A stretch of 64,000 bases of DNA, from contig JAADFF010000083.1 of NCBI GenBank assembly GCA_013153035.1, positions 1 to 64,000 on the forward strand. The letters are read 5' to 3'. A program made the translations under genes and the position numbers. Positions 26,337-35,852 of the stretch are shown piece by piece (position 1 is the first letter of the stretch; every line of letters begins with the position of its first letter). The stretch comes from Dictyoglomota bacterium. Its GTDB lineage: Bacteria; Coprothermobacterota; Coprothermobacteria; Coprothermobacterales; JAADFF01. The notes under the pieces were generated by a model, which was not told where the DNA came from, did not search any database, and saw only the letters and a program-made list of their open reading frames with translations.

Positions 26337-27558
26337 ACAACATCTGCACCCTCTCTTTTAAAAGCTCTAATGCACTCTCCATATCTCGATGAGGGTATAA
26401 ATCTCTGGGGTAAACCGGTTCTCCAACTCCAACCTTGACCTTTCTCATACCGGGAATGATGTCTCTCCACTTGACTCCACCCTCAAGTCCTTTAATGGCT
26501 ACAGGTAAAACAGGAGTAATACCCTTAACGACAAAATATGAAACACCAGGGTACCAAGGAAGCATTTTTCCATCATAACTACGATGAGCTTCTGGCGCAA
26601 GGCCAACAATACGTTCCTGTCGGAGTCTTCTAATTGCCTCCCTAACAGCTCTCACATCTTTCCCTTCCCTATCAACAGGGAATGCACCTAGTTTGTAGAG
26701 AAGAGAACCCAGTATGGGATATTGAAACAACTCTTTCTTAGCCATATACTCTATCTGTCTTGGCATAGATACCATGGCAATAAGTGGAGGATCCCAACCA
26801 CTAATATGATTGAATATCATAAGCCAACGACCAGCCTTAGGAAAACGACCATGAAGAGACATACGAAACCAACCACGGAGTATAGGACCAATAGTTTTCT
26901 GAGCAAATGCCTGAAGAGGTACACGAGGAACGTGCTTCATAACATGCTTCTCCATAATATCTACAGCCTCTTCAGGAGTCATGCCGGTAGTGTCAATGAT
27001 AATGGCATCATCTGCCGGTTTTAAAGGGGCTATTTCTCTTTCTTTATCAGCCCTATCTCTAGCTGCAATTTTTTCTGCAAATTCTCTCAGTATCTCTTCA
27101 GTAGGCTCAAGGCCTAGTTGTAGTACCCTACGACGGGCTCTTTCCATAACATCGGCATCAATGTAAAACTTTACTTTGGCATTGGGAAAAACCACTGTGC
27201 CCATGTCCCTACCATCAACTACGAAATTACCTCCTTCGGCAAGTAGCTTTAGGGTAGCATTGACCTCATCTCTCACACTAGGGTCTTTAGCAACCTTAGC
27301 AGCCCATTTACCTACTTCTTCACTCTGTAACACATCATCTATCTTTTCACCATCAAGATAGACCCCATCTTTTTTGATGCGAAATCGCCCCTTCTTTACA
27401 AGGTCTTCAAGAGCAATATTTTCCCCACGGGATGCCATTAACCCCTTTAATCTATACAAAAGACCAGAACTAAAGAAGGTAAGTCCTAACCTATCTGCAA
27501 GCATACGTCCTAGTGTACTCTTTCCACTACCGGCAACACCATCTATTGTTATAATCAT
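26323..27558 (-). CDS. Fusion of cytidylate kinase and PlsC-type 1-acylglycerol-3-phosphate acyltransferase
   Basis: One 411-residue frame holds two enzymes. Residues 1-210 are CMP kinase: P-loop GVAGSGKST (7-15), DGRDMGTVVFP (115-125) and RDRADKEREIAPLKPADDA. Residues about 220-411 are a PlsC-type acyltransferase: NHISGWDPP supplies the HX4D motif (His251, Asp256), FPVDREGKD, then PEAHRS (322-327) in place of the usual PEGTRS. The first half makes CDP, the second phosphatidate for CTP-dependent lipid synthesis. The start is the ATG at 27558 after GGGGGGAG. In many Bacillota these are separate neighbouring genes (cmk, plsC, ispH), so this looks like a true fusion; no stop or frameshift lies between the halves. 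Confidence 0.9.
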   Translation of the reverse strand: MIITIDGVAGSGKSTLGRMLADRLGLTFFSSGLLYRLKGLMASRGENIALEDLVKKGRFRIKKDGVYLDGEKIDDVLQSEEVGKWAAKVAKDPSVRDEVNATLKLLAEGGNFVVDGRDMGTVVFPNAKVKFYIDADVMERARRRVLQLGLEPTEEILREFAEKIAARDRADKEREIAPLKPADDAIIIDTTGMTPEEAVDIMEKHVMKHVPRVPLQAFAQKTIGPILRGWFRMSLHGRFPKAGRWLMIFNHISGWDPPLIAMVSMPRQIEYMAKKELFQYPILGSLLYKLGAFPVDREGKDVRAVREAIRRLRQERIVGLAPEAHRSYDGKMLPWYPGVSYFVVKGITPVLPVAIKGLEGGVKWRDIIPGMRKVKVGVGEPVYPRDLYPHRDMESALELLKERVQMLYDSL

Positions 27559-27569
27559 CGCTCTCCCCC

Positions 27570-28553
27570 CTAAATATGAAACCACCTCATAGCATCTTCG
27601 ACTTCCCTGATAACCTTAGATGCCTCCGCTTTCGCCTTTTCCATACCAGAGGCTATAACTTCATCTATCTTACTCTTGTCTGCCATATACTCCTTATACT
27701 TCTCTCTTATAGGGGATACAGCTTTATTAATCTTTTCTGCAAGGTGCATCTTACATGCCACACAACCACGGGTACCAGCACGGCATTCTCTTTCTATCTG
27801 CTCTATTTCCTCATCAGATTCCTTAAATACTTTATGAAGAGTAAAAACAGAACACACCTCGGGATGCCCTGGGTCATTTTTGCGTATTTTCTGAGGATCA
27901 GTAATCATTTGTCTTACTTTACCCCTTATAGTTTCCTCATCTTCTACTATAGAGATATAATTACCTCTACTCTTACTCATTCTGATCCCATCAGTGCCGG
28001 GTACAGCAGGAAACTCTCTCAATAAAGGTTTGGGCATAGGAAATATATCACCATAAAATCTATTAAAACGACCAGCAATATCCCTTGTTAATTCAAGATG
28101 TGGAATCTGGTCTTTACCAACAGGCACCAATTCACCTTTATACACCAATATATCAGCAGCCTGCAAAACAGGATATCCTAACAAACCGTAGTTAACCGTT
28201 GGATCATCAGCACGTACCATCTCTTTTAAAGTCGGATTTCTCTCTAACCAACCAACAGGGGTCAGAGCACCAAATATCATAGCCAACCTGAGATGTTCAT
28301 CAACTGTAGACTGCACAAAGACCGTGGATTTCTCTGGGTCTATTCCAGATGCAAGCCATATGGCAACAAGCTCATATGTATGTTCTTTAACTTCCCAAGC
28401 ACTATCATACTTACTAAATAAAGCGTGCCAGTCAGCAACAAAATAAAATGTTTCGTACTGCTCTTGAAGTTCTACCCAAGACTCAATAACACCTTTTAAA
28501 TGACCAATGTGTAGAAGTCCAGTAGGTCTCATTCCACTAACAACTCTCTTCAC
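27570..28553 (-). CDS. trpS: Tryptophanyl-tRNA synthetase
   Basis: A 327-residue class Ic synthetase: GMRPTGLLHIGHLKG with HIGH at 15-18, VPVGKDQIPHLELTRDIA, and the KMSKS-type RMSKSRGN (191-198). A C-terminal CRAGTRGCVACK holds three cysteines that may bind metal. It overlaps the PF06838 gene by 17 bases. No T-box leader is visible. Confidence 0.96.
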   Translation of the reverse strand: MKRVVSGMRPTGLLHIGHLKGVIESWVELQEQYETFYFVADWHALFSKYDSAWEVKEHTYELVAIWLASGIDPEKSTVFVQSTVDEHLRLAMIFGALTPVGWLERNPTLKEMVRADDPTVNYGLLGYPVLQAADILVYKGELVPVGKDQIPHLELTRDIAGRFNRFYGDIFPMPKPLLREFPAVPGTDGIRMSKSRGNYISIVEDEETIRGKVRQMITDPQKIRKNDPGHPEVCSVFTLHKVFKESDEEIEQIERECRAGTRGCVACKMHLAEKINKAVSPIREKYKEYMADKSKIDEVIASGMEKAKAEASKVIREVEDAMRWFHI

Positions 28554-29709
28554 TGTGCAACACCTCCAACAGTTTCTTCATATACACAAGTGTATGATAA
28601 CGACTAACCCCTGGCTGCATATATATTTCATACGGTTCTGCAAACCGTCCATCGGCACTGAGCTCTAAACTAGCTCCGGACACAAATGACGGTGCTGCCA
28701 TTATTATATCGTGATCGTATCCAGGAAGTCGCTCTGGAACTGGTGCAAAATGGGCATTTACAGGTCCAGAACCTTGGATAATTTCCACAAATCTCTGCAT
28801 AAGTTTATCACTACCCAACCGTATTCTTACAATGATATCACTATACGGATACATCTCTTCCAGTACTTCAATACCATGTTCTTTGAAAAGCCCAAGAATA
28901 TATGATTTACTCCACAATGCTTCGGCAACAAATGATGGTGCGAAGAACAGACCTTGATATGCTCTCCACAGAAACTCACCTGTCGGACCTACCTCTTTAC
29001 CCAGGGCCGGTGAAAATGCAAAGTCGGCAATATTCCTTACAAGATGTTTCCTTCCAACAATATACCCACCTGTAGGAGCTAAAGTCCCACCAGGATTTTT
29101 TATAAGAGAACCAACAATAATATCGGCTCCAACATGAAGAGGTTCCCTATCTTCTACAAACTCACCATAACAGTTATCAACGACAATAATAGCCTGCTCA
29201 TTTAACAACCTGATTCTCTTTATACGCTCAGCCAAGGTATCTATGTTATGCCCCGAAAAGAACGCATAACCACCAGAGCGTTGCACCATGATAACATTGG
29301 CATGTTTTATATCATCATCGGTAGGCTCTTTTCGTATCTTGACCGACGCAACATTACTTTTCAGAGAATGAGGATTATCACCAGTGAGAATAGGCTTTAC
29401 CGTATCATATGGAGTACCCCAAAACAGCACATGACTATCTTTAGAAACAACTCCCCTTAAAGCCAGATATATAGCATGGGTGGCACTGGTAATCTGAGGT
29501 CTGACAATAGCATCTTCACCACCAAACACATATGCATAGACCTCTTCTAGCTTATCACGGCCCATATCATCATAGCCATAACCTGTTGAACCTATGAGGT
29601 CCGCCTCTGTAAGCCTTACATTATGAAAGGCATCAAGGACCTTGGCAACATTGCGACTACCTATTTCTTGTATAATTGCGGATATATCCGATAATCTCAT
29701 CTCTGGCAT
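28537..29709 (-). CDS. Methionine gamma-lyase/aluminium-resistance family PLP protein (PF06838 type)
   Basis: A 390-residue PLP enzyme of the Cys/Met metabolism superfamily: GYGYDDMGRDKLEEVYAYVFG, ITSATHAIYLAL, IVVDNCYGEFVE, and GSLIKNPGGTLAPTGGYIVG with the PLP lysine. The family is called aluminium resistance protein by tradition, but a carbon-sulphur lyase role is more likely. It starts at the ATG of 29709 behind AGGAGGAT and overlaps miaA by 53 bases, unusually long for this window; a second ATG nine bases in is possible. The neighbourhood with miaA and hfq-type regions is common in Bacillota. Confidence 0.85.
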   Translation of the reverse strand: MPEMRLSDISAIIQEIGSRNVAKVLDAFHNVRLTEADLIGSTGYGYDDMGRDKLEEVYAYVFGGEDAIVRPQITSATHAIYLALRGVVSKDSHVLFWGTPYDTVKPILTGDNPHSLKSNVASVKIRKEPTDDDIKHANVIMVQRSGGYAFFSGHNIDTLAERIKRIRLLNEQAIIVVDNCYGEFVEDREPLHVGADIIVGSLIKNPGGTLAPTGGYIVGRKHLVRNIADFAFSPALGKEVGPTGEFLWRAYQGLFFAPSFVAEALWSKSYILGLFKEHGIEVLEEMYPYSDIIVRIRLGSDKLMQRFVEIIQGSGPVNAHFAPVPERLPGYDHDIIMAAPSFVSGASLELSADGRFAEPYEIYMQPGVSRYHTLVYMKKLLEVLHSEESC

Positions 29710-30625
29710 GTTCTTGATCCTCCTGTGTAATGATAAAATGTGCTTTTTTATCGTTTTTAAACCATGTACGCTGTCTTCGGGAAAAACGCCATGTATCGGT
29801 AAACACCTCGTTTATAGCCTCATCTTCTGTAATATGTCCCCTGTATGCATCGTATGCATGTTTATAGCCTAACACTTCTAGCCATGGAGCAGGTGGAGGG
29901 CACATGTCCGCTACCCTACCCGCTTCTTCAACAAATCCCATCTGAAACATTATATGCGTTCTTTTATAAATACGCCCTCTAAGAACATCTGGAGGTGGAA
30001 GTAAAATATACCTCAGCTCGGTAAAGTGCCTCTGAAAAGATGTGTAATATTCGGTAGCATATGTTCGCATCTTTCCTGTAGAAAGGTTAATCTCTATGGT
30101 GCGGATAATACGTTTAACATCATTGGGATGTATCTTCTCAGCAGATATAGGATCCAGGGCCTTCATAAGATTGTAAATGTACTCACTTCCACGCTCACTG
30201 ACAAGCTGTCTTAAATGATTTCTTATAGCACTGTCAGGTTGAACAGGCACATAGCCACTTTCCCCAACAAGGGTATAAAAGTACAAAGGTGTGCCTCCAA
30301 TAAGAAATACGACATCGGTATCTACATGTCGCAAAACCTCATCGGTATCTTTAATAAATCTTGCCAAAGAATACCTCTCACAAGGAGAAACGACATCTAC
30401 AAGGCGATAATTGTATCTCTCTATCTCCTCCGCTGAGGGTTTAGCTGTTCCAATGTCAAGGTGCTTATATACTGCACCACTATCCACAGAGATAGTGGTA
30501 AACGATACACCCTCCGCAATGAGCAAATCAAGGATATTATGTAGAAAAGAGGTCTTACCTGAAGCGGTAAGACCTACTATACTAATAGCCAATTTCCTTT
30601 GCTTCTCTTTATACTTCTCTTCCAT
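29657..30625 (-). CDS. miaA: tRNA dimethylallyltransferase
   Basis: A 322-residue enzyme adding the isopentenyl group to A37 of tRNAs reading UNN codons. P-loop GLTASGKTS (18-26), VDSGAVYKHLDIGTAKP, and VVFLIGGTPLYFYTLV are characteristic. Its product is the substrate of MiaB, encoded immediately upstream with a 17-base overlap. Isoprenoid precursors come from the MEP pathway, whose ispH lies in the same directon. Confidence 0.95.
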   Translation of the reverse strand: MEEKYKEKQRKLAISIVGLTASGKTSFLHNILDLLIAEGVSFTTISVDSGAVYKHLDIGTAKPSAEEIERYNYRLVDVVSPCERYSLARFIKDTDEVLRHVDTDVVFLIGGTPLYFYTLVGESGYVPVQPDSAIRNHLRQLVSERGSEYIYNLMKALDPISAEKIHPNDVKRIIRTIEINLSTGKMRTYATEYYTSFQRHFTELRYILLPPPDVLRGRIYKRTHIMFQMGFVEEAGRVADMCPPPAPWLEVLGYKHAYDAYRGHITEDEAINEVFTDTWRFSRRQRTWFKNDKKAHFIITQEDQEHARDEIIGYIRNYTRNR

Positions 30626-31922
30626 ACAAGACCCAAGATTTTGCTTTTTCTATCTTAACATCAACCATATCTCCGGGCTTGTAGCCCTCTTTTGCCGTAA
30701 AAACTACAGTTTTATTAATATCATCCCTACCAATATATGCCCCTTTAGACTCATCATAGTTATCTACCATTACCCTATCTATTGTGCCTACATACTGCTG
30801 ATTCTTCTCCCATGCAATCTTTTCCTGTAGAGAATATAAAGCGTCAAAGCGTCTTTTTTTCTCCTCTTCAGAAACGAATTTATCTGTTAGAAGAGCTGCC
30901 GCCGTATGGGGACGGGGAGAATACATGGCTATGTAGGCCACATCAAAACGTATCTTCTCAAAGACCTTTAGTGTATTCTCAAATGCTTCGGGTGTTTCAC
31001 CGGGAAAACCAACAATAACATCTGTGCCTATGGCATACCTATCAGCAGCTTTTTCTTTTATATAGTCTATAAGATCTATAAATTCCTCTACCGTATAACC
31101 ACGATTCATGAGCCTTAAAACTTCATTATCACCAGCCTGGATAGGAAGGTGAAAATATCTTGTCACCTTAGGTAGTTCAACAATAGTATCTACAAGGTCT
31201 TTACCAAAGTACTTGGGATGGGGTGTTGTATACCTGATAATCTCGATACCATCAACCTTAGAAACTTCTCTCAAGAGGTCACCAAAGCTAGGATCTTTGT
31301 AACCCCACTCTTTACCCCACTCATTGACATTTTGACCCAGCAGGTGTATTTCCTTGGCACCGGCTTCCACTGCCATCTTAACTTCTCTTATAATATCTCC
31401 CATCCGCCTGCTCTGTATGTGTCCTCTCGTATAAGGAACAATACAGTATGTACAAAAGTTTTCACACCCTTTAACAATAGTTATGTAAGCTCTATAAGGT
31501 TCAAATCTTACAGCATTTTTATACAGTTCAAACGTGATATCTCTATCACCTACATATACACCCTTTTTATTCTCCCTAATAATCTCCGGGATATATTCAA
31601 GATAATTAGGCCCAACAACTGCCAGAAGATAGGGAAACTTTTCCATAAGTGCTTGTCCCATATTTTCTGCCATACAACCCATAACAATGACTTTTGTCCC
31701 CTTCTCTCTGACATACTTCTTCAAAGCACCAATGGTACCTTGTGCCCTATCTTCAGCATGTTGTCTTACAGAACATGTGTTGATAAGCACAATATCGGCA
31801 TCTTTCATATCAGTAACCATACGGCCTCCCATGAGGCGAAGATTACCTGCAACCATTTCACTATCATTTTTGTTCATCTGACATCCGTATGTTTGGACAT
31901 AAAATGTAAAATTATCCTTCAT
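30609..31922 (-). CDS. miaB: tRNA-2-methylthio-N6-dimethylallyladenosine synthase
   Basis: A 437-residue radical SAM methylthiotransferase. The auxiliary cluster uses Cys14 (TYGCQMNKNDSE), Cys50 (NTCSVR) and Cys83 (MGCMAE); the radical SAM cluster uses Cys153, 157 and 160 (GCENFCTYCIVPYTRG). A C-terminal TRAM domain is present (from about 370, GTIDRVMVDNYDE to the end). It modifies the i6A37 made by MiaA. It overlaps ymdB by 11 bases. Confidence 0.96.
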   Translation of the reverse strand: MKDNFTFYVQTYGCQMNKNDSEMVAGNLRLMGGRMVTDMKDADIVLINTCSVRQHAEDRAQGTIGALKKYVREKGTKVIVMGCMAENMGQALMEKFPYLLAVVGPNYLEYIPEIIRENKKGVYVGDRDITFELYKNAVRFEPYRAYITIVKGCENFCTYCIVPYTRGHIQSRRMGDIIREVKMAVEAGAKEIHLLGQNVNEWGKEWGYKDPSFGDLLREVSKVDGIEIIRYTTPHPKYFGKDLVDTIVELPKVTRYFHLPIQAGDNEVLRLMNRGYTVEEFIDLIDYIKEKAADRYAIGTDVIVGFPGETPEAFENTLKVFEKIRFDVAYIAMYSPRPHTAAALLTDKFVSEEEKKRRFDALYSLQEKIAWEKNQQYVGTIDRVMVDNYDESKGAYIGRDDINKTVVFTAKEGYKPGDMVDVKIEKAKSWVLYGREV

Positions 31923-32682
31923 ACACTACCCTCCTCATAGAGGTTGTTTTGCCCTCTTTATCGATTTCTATTAAAACTCCGTAGGCACGGAGTTTTCCAC
32001 ATTTCTTTGGAGGCTCTATTCTTTCGGGAATACCCGTGGTAAATCTTTTCACAGCAGCCTCTTTATCCATACCAATAACAGTATCCATACAGCCACACAT
32101 ACCTACATCGGTAATATACCCTGTACCACCAGGTAGTATTCTTTCATCGGCTGTAGGCACATGGGTATGAGTACCCACGATTGCCGACACTCTACCATCA
32201 ACATACCACCCCATAGCCATCTTCTCCGACGTTGCTTCTCCATGAAAGTCGAATAGTATAGGAATATCACCGGCTTCCGTTCTTATATGCTCAATAAGCT
32301 TATCAGCTGTATGAAACGGATGATTGAATATGATATTAACAAACACCTGACCGTGTACATTCATTACTGCAATACCCTTACTTGATATGTAATACCCTCT
32401 ATCAAACCGTTCCGGATAATTTGCCGGTACAACAACCTGAGGATAATGCTCCAGCACGTCTCTCCACTCTTTACGATCGTAGAAATGCCCTCCTGTTGTT
32501 ATGATATCTACACCGGCATCCAACATTTCCTCAACAACCTTAGGAGTAAGTCCGTAACCATGGGCGGCATTTTCACCATTGGCAACTATCACATCAACCT
32601 CTGAATGAAAATAAGCTATAGCCTCTTTCAAAATCTTTCTACCAGGTGATCCGACAACGTCGCCAAAAAACAAAATCTTCAT
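31912..32682 (-). CDS. YmdB family metallophosphoesterase
   Basis: A 256-residue calcineurin-like phosphoesterase (TIGR00282): ILFFGDVVGSPGRKIL, VANGENAAHGYG, TTGGHFYDRKE, FDFHGEATSEKMAM, and VGTHTHVPTADERILPGGTGYITDVGM carry the metal-binding Asp/Asn/His. The Bacillus homologue has cyclic-nucleotide phosphodiesterase activity and is cotranscribed with rny. Here too it follows rny directly with a four-base overlap. Confidence 0.93.
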   Translation of the reverse strand: MKILFFGDVVGSPGRKILKEAIAYFHSEVDVIVANGENAAHGYGLTPKVVEEMLDAGVDIITTGGHFYDRKEWRDVLEHYPQVVVPANYPERFDRGYYISSKGIAVMNVHGQVFVNIIFNHPFHTADKLIEHIRTEAGDIPILFDFHGEATSEKMAMGWYVDGRVSAIVGTHTHVPTADERILPGGTGYITDVGMCGCMDTVIGMDKEAAVKRFTTGIPERIEPPKKCGKLRAYGVLIEIDKEGKTTSMRRVVYEG

Positions 32683-34322
32683 TTAGCGTATTCCACCGCC
32701 CTTGTTTCTCGTATAACTGTCACCTTTATCTGTCCTGGATATGTCAGCTCATCCTCAACACGCTGGGCAACATCTCGTGCAATCTTATATGCCTCGGCAT
32801 CGGTAACAACCTCTGGATCAACAATAATTCTCAACTCTCTACCAGCTTGGATGGCGAAGCTATCTTTCACACCATTGACAGTTTTTGCGATTTCCTCCAG
32901 TGCCCTTAGCCTCTTTATAAAGAATTCATAGTTTTCATAGCGGGCCCCTGGTCTCGCGGCAGACACAGCATCAGCAAGTTGCGTAATAACGGCATATGGT
33001 GTCAGCTGTGGCTCCTCACCGTGGTGAGAGGCTATTGCATTGACAACAATATCAGACTCTTTGTATTTACGGGCATATTCTGCACCCACAAGGGCGTGAG
33101 AACCTTCTTGCTCTACAATACCCTTACCAATATCATGGAGGAATGCTGCCCTCTTGGCAAGGTCAACATCAAGCCCCAACTCCGCGGCAATATAACCGGC
33201 TATCTGTGCTACCTCAATGCTGTGATAGAGAATATTTTGGCCATAGGAATATCTGAAATAAAGTCTTCCAACAATCTTTTTTAGCTCCGGATGAATATTT
33301 CTGATACCCACTTTGGTAAGAGCCTCTTCAGCACGCTTTTTCATCTCCTGCTCTACCTCTTCTTTGCTCTTTTCATAGAACTCTTCTATCTTAGCTGGAT
33401 GTATACGACCATCTTTAACAAGCTTCTCCAAAGTTCTACGGGCAATCTCCCTTCTAACCGGGTCAAAAGAAGAGATAACAACAACATCTGGAGTATCATC
33501 AATAAGCAAATCTACACCTGTAAGACTCTCAAAGGCCCTAATATTTCTACCCTCTCTACCTATAATACGACCCTTCATCTCTTCATTAGGTATAGCAACA
33601 GTAGATATTGTTGCCTCTGGTACAGTATCGGTAACAATACGGCCCATCACGGTAAGTAGTATCTTTCTAGCTATATCCTCGGCCCTATCTTTGTAATCCT
33701 CTTCAAATTCCTGAATTTTCTTACCAATCTCATAAGAAAGTTCTTCTTCCAGATTCTTAAACAAGATATCTCTTGCCTCTTCAGGTGTCATACCGGCAAG
33801 TTCCTGAAGCTTTCTATCCACTTCGGCGAATGCTTCATCGAGCATACGTTCTCTCTCTTCTAGGGCCTTTTCCCTCTCTTCTAGCTCTGCCTTTATCTTT
33901 TCTATTTCTGCTAAACGCTTCTCTATATCTGCAAGGCGTTTTTCATAGTCTCTTTCTAAAGCCTCTGCACGCTTCTGAAGCTCCCTCTCTTGCTTCTCTA
34001 GATACCTTTTTTCCTGCTGTAGTGAGCGTTCTTCTGCCTCCAATCTTGCCTTAAGTCTCTCTATCTCCAATTTCTTCTCATTAATGTCCTCTAGAATCTT
34101 CTCCCTAATACGCATAGCCTCTTCGCGAGCCTTAGACTTTATCTGTTCGGCTTTTGACTTAGCCTCTTCAACAATTGAAGTAGCCTCTGTGCGGGCTGCA
34201 CCAAGCACCTCTTCCACCTTTCTCTTTAGTGTTTGATTAACCACATAGTATCCAAAGGCAACACCGGCTGTGCCACCTACTACAAACGAAGAAGCCATTA
34301 CTATCCAAGCATTACCAGCCAC
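32679..34322 (-). CDS. rny: Ribonuclease Y
   Basis: A 547-residue membrane-anchored endoribonuclease that starts mRNA decay. An N-terminal membrane span (about 6-29) is followed by a long coiled coil rich in Glu/Lys/Arg (about 35-190), a KH domain (IPNEEMKGRIIGREGRNIRAFE), and the HD domain with AAFLHDIGKG and ASHHGEEP. Length and order match the Bacillota enzyme. It lies between recX and ymdB. Confidence 0.96.
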   Translation of the reverse strand: MAGNAWIVMASSFVVGGTAGVAFGYYVVNQTLKRKVEEVLGAARTEATSIVEEAKSKAEQIKSKAREEAMRIREKILEDINEKKLEIERLKARLEAEERSLQQEKRYLEKQERELQKRAEALERDYEKRLADIEKRLAEIEKIKAELEEREKALEERERMLDEAFAEVDRKLQELAGMTPEEARDILFKNLEEELSYEIGKKIQEFEEDYKDRAEDIARKILLTVMGRIVTDTVPEATISTVAIPNEEMKGRIIGREGRNIRAFESLTGVDLLIDDTPDVVVISSFDPVRREIARRTLEKLVKDGRIHPAKIEEFYEKSKEEVEQEMKKRAEEALTKVGIRNIHPELKKIVGRLYFRYSYGQNILYHSIEVAQIAGYIAAELGLDVDLAKRAAFLHDIGKGIVEQEGSHALVGAEYARKYKESDIVVNAIASHHGEEPQLTPYAVITQLADAVSAARPGARYENYEFFIKRLRALEEIAKTVNGVKDSFAIQAGRELRIIVDPEVVTDAEAYKIARDVAQRVEDELTYPGQIKVTVIRETRAVEYAK

Positions 34323-34325
34323 AAC

Positions 34326-34793
34326 TTATCCCTCCTTTAGCATTTCCATAGCCATGTCCCAAAAGGATTCATTAAAGCCATTTCTGTATAAAAACCCTTT
34401 TATTTTATAAAAGTCACTGTCATACTTTCTCTTTGCTTTTTCTACACAGACTCGCAACGAATCCTTCCAATTGGCACTATCTATATACGAGTTTACCATG
34501 TATTCAGGTACTCCAGACATTAGTGCCCTCTGGCGAAACCACATAGGACCTTTCCCTTTTCTACATGCACCCATATATAGTGCCTCTAAGTATTCTTCAT
34601 TAAGTAACTCCTCAGGAGCCACTTCTTTTAATTTTACCATTACTTCTTCCACAACATCGGGATTACATCCTTTTCTAAGAAGTTTTTTACGGAGAGCAGA
34701 TATAGGATAAGGCCTTCTTTGCAGAAGGCCCTTCACATATCGTAGCATATACTCTTTATCGTTAGGATCACATTGCTTTTTTTTACGACGCAT
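34326..34793 (-). CDS. recX: Regulatory protein RecX
   Basis: A 155-residue helical protein directly downstream of recA, which it overlaps by 11 bases. Three-helix repeats are visible, e.g. YVKGLLQRRPYPISALRKKLLRKG and WFRQRALMSGVPEYMVNSYI and FYKIKGFLYRNGFNESFWDMAM. RecX modulates RecA filaments. The start is the ATG at 34793 with AAGGTGAG seven bases upstream; the longer frame is antisense-free but lies within recA. Confidence 0.85.
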   Translation of the reverse strand: MRRKKKQCDPNDKEYMLRYVKGLLQRRPYPISALRKKLLRKGCNPDVVEEVMVKLKEVAPEELLNEEYLEALYMGACRKGKGPMWFRQRALMSGVPEYMVNSYIDSANWKDSLRVCVEKAKRKYDSDFYKIKGFLYRNGFNESFWDMAMEMLKEG

Positions 34794-35811
34794 CTGAGGG
34801 CTCACCTTGCCCCTTTTGTTCCCCTGAAGCAGTTGCAAGCACAGCTTCACGAATCTTCTCTCTAAGATCTTCTTCCGCCATAAGCACTTTTCTAAGACTC
34901 TCTTTACCCTGTGCCAATCTTTCACCACGGAAACTATAATAACTTCCATTCCTTTCGATAACACCAGTCCATATAGCAGCTTCCATAAGGGCATGTATAG
35001 TATCTATACCCTTACCATAGATGATACGCACAATAGCCTCTTTGTAAGGAGGATACAGTTTATTCTTTGTAATCTTTACACGCATATCATGACCTATAAT
35101 GTCAGTACCCTGTTTAATGCTTTCCTTTCTCCGTACCTCCATGCGTACCGAGGAGTAGAACTTAAGAGCACGGCCACCTGGAGTTACTTCTGGGTTTCCG
35201 TACATAACACCGACTTTTTCACGAATCTGGTTAAGAAATACAAGTGCTGTTTCGCGCTCCTTGATAGTACGGGCAAGCCTTCTAAGAGACTGAGACATCA
35301 GTCTAGCCAATACGGCCACATTACTATCACCAATATCACCTTGTAACTCCTGCCTGGGCACAAGTGCGGCAACAGAGTCTACAACAATAAGGCCCTCTCC
35401 AACAACATTGGCAAAATCTTCAATAAGGCCAAGTGCCGTCTCCGCATCATCAGGCTGGGAAAGAATAAAATTACCACTTTCAGTGTCAAGACCTATAGTC
35501 ATAGCATATTGAGGGTCAAGGGCATTTTCTGCATCGATATATAGTACGGGAAGCCCTTTTTTCATAGCTTCAGCACCAATATGAAGCGCCAATGTAGTCT
35601 TACCACTGCCCTCATTACCGTATATCTCTATAACCCTTCCCTGAGGAATACCACCTATACCAAGGGCTAAATCAAGATTTAGCGCTCCAGTAGAAATAAC
35701 CTTAGTCTTTTCAAGCGCTCCTTCGTTAAGCCTCATAACAACATCTTTACCCCTTCTCTTACGGGCATATTCTATAAATTTGCTAACCTTCTTATCTGTA
35801 AGGTCTCCCAT
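34783..35811 (-). CDS. recA: Recombinase RecA
   Basis: A 342-residue recombinase: P-loop GNEGSGKTT (65-73), MKKGLPVLYIDAENALDP, the LNQIREKVGVMYGNPEVTPGGRALKFYSS segment with loop L2, and a polar tail. It drives homologous recombination and LexA self-cleavage; lexA is in the window at 45501. The 41-base gap upstream holds a TATAAT and a palindrome that may be an SOS operator. Confidence 0.98.
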   Translation of the reverse strand: MGDLTDKKVSKFIEYARKRRGKDVVMRLNEGALEKTKVISTGALNLDLALGIGGIPQGRVIEIYGNEGSGKTTLALHIGAEAMKKGLPVLYIDAENALDPQYAMTIGLDTESGNFILSQPDDAETALGLIEDFANVVGEGLIVVDSVAALVPRQELQGDIGDSNVAVLARLMSQSLRRLARTIKERETALVFLNQIREKVGVMYGNPEVTPGGRALKFYSSVRMEVRRKESIKQGTDIIGHDMRVKITKNKLYPPYKEAIVRIIYGKGIDTIHALMEAAIWTGVIERNGSYYSFRGERLAQGKESLRKVLMAEEDLREKIREAVLATASGEQKGQGEPSDAS

Positions 35812-35830
35812 AACTCACACCTCCAAAGTA

Positions 35831-35844
35831 TTTTGTGTACAAAA
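35831..35844. promoter_or_regulatory. Palindrome TTTTGT-GT-ACAAAA upstream of recA (candidate operator)
   Basis: Six-base perfect arms with a two-base centre lie directly downstream of TATAAT (minus, 35847-35852), the place for an SOS repressor. It does not match the usual Bacillota LexA box, and I see no identical copy at lexA, so the assignment is tentative. Confidence 0.35.
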
Positions 35845-35852
35845 GTATTATA

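Noticed and set aside
27570-28620. T-box leader for trpS
   Set aside because: trpS overlaps the gene before it, leaving no room for a leader, and no T-box core sequence was found.
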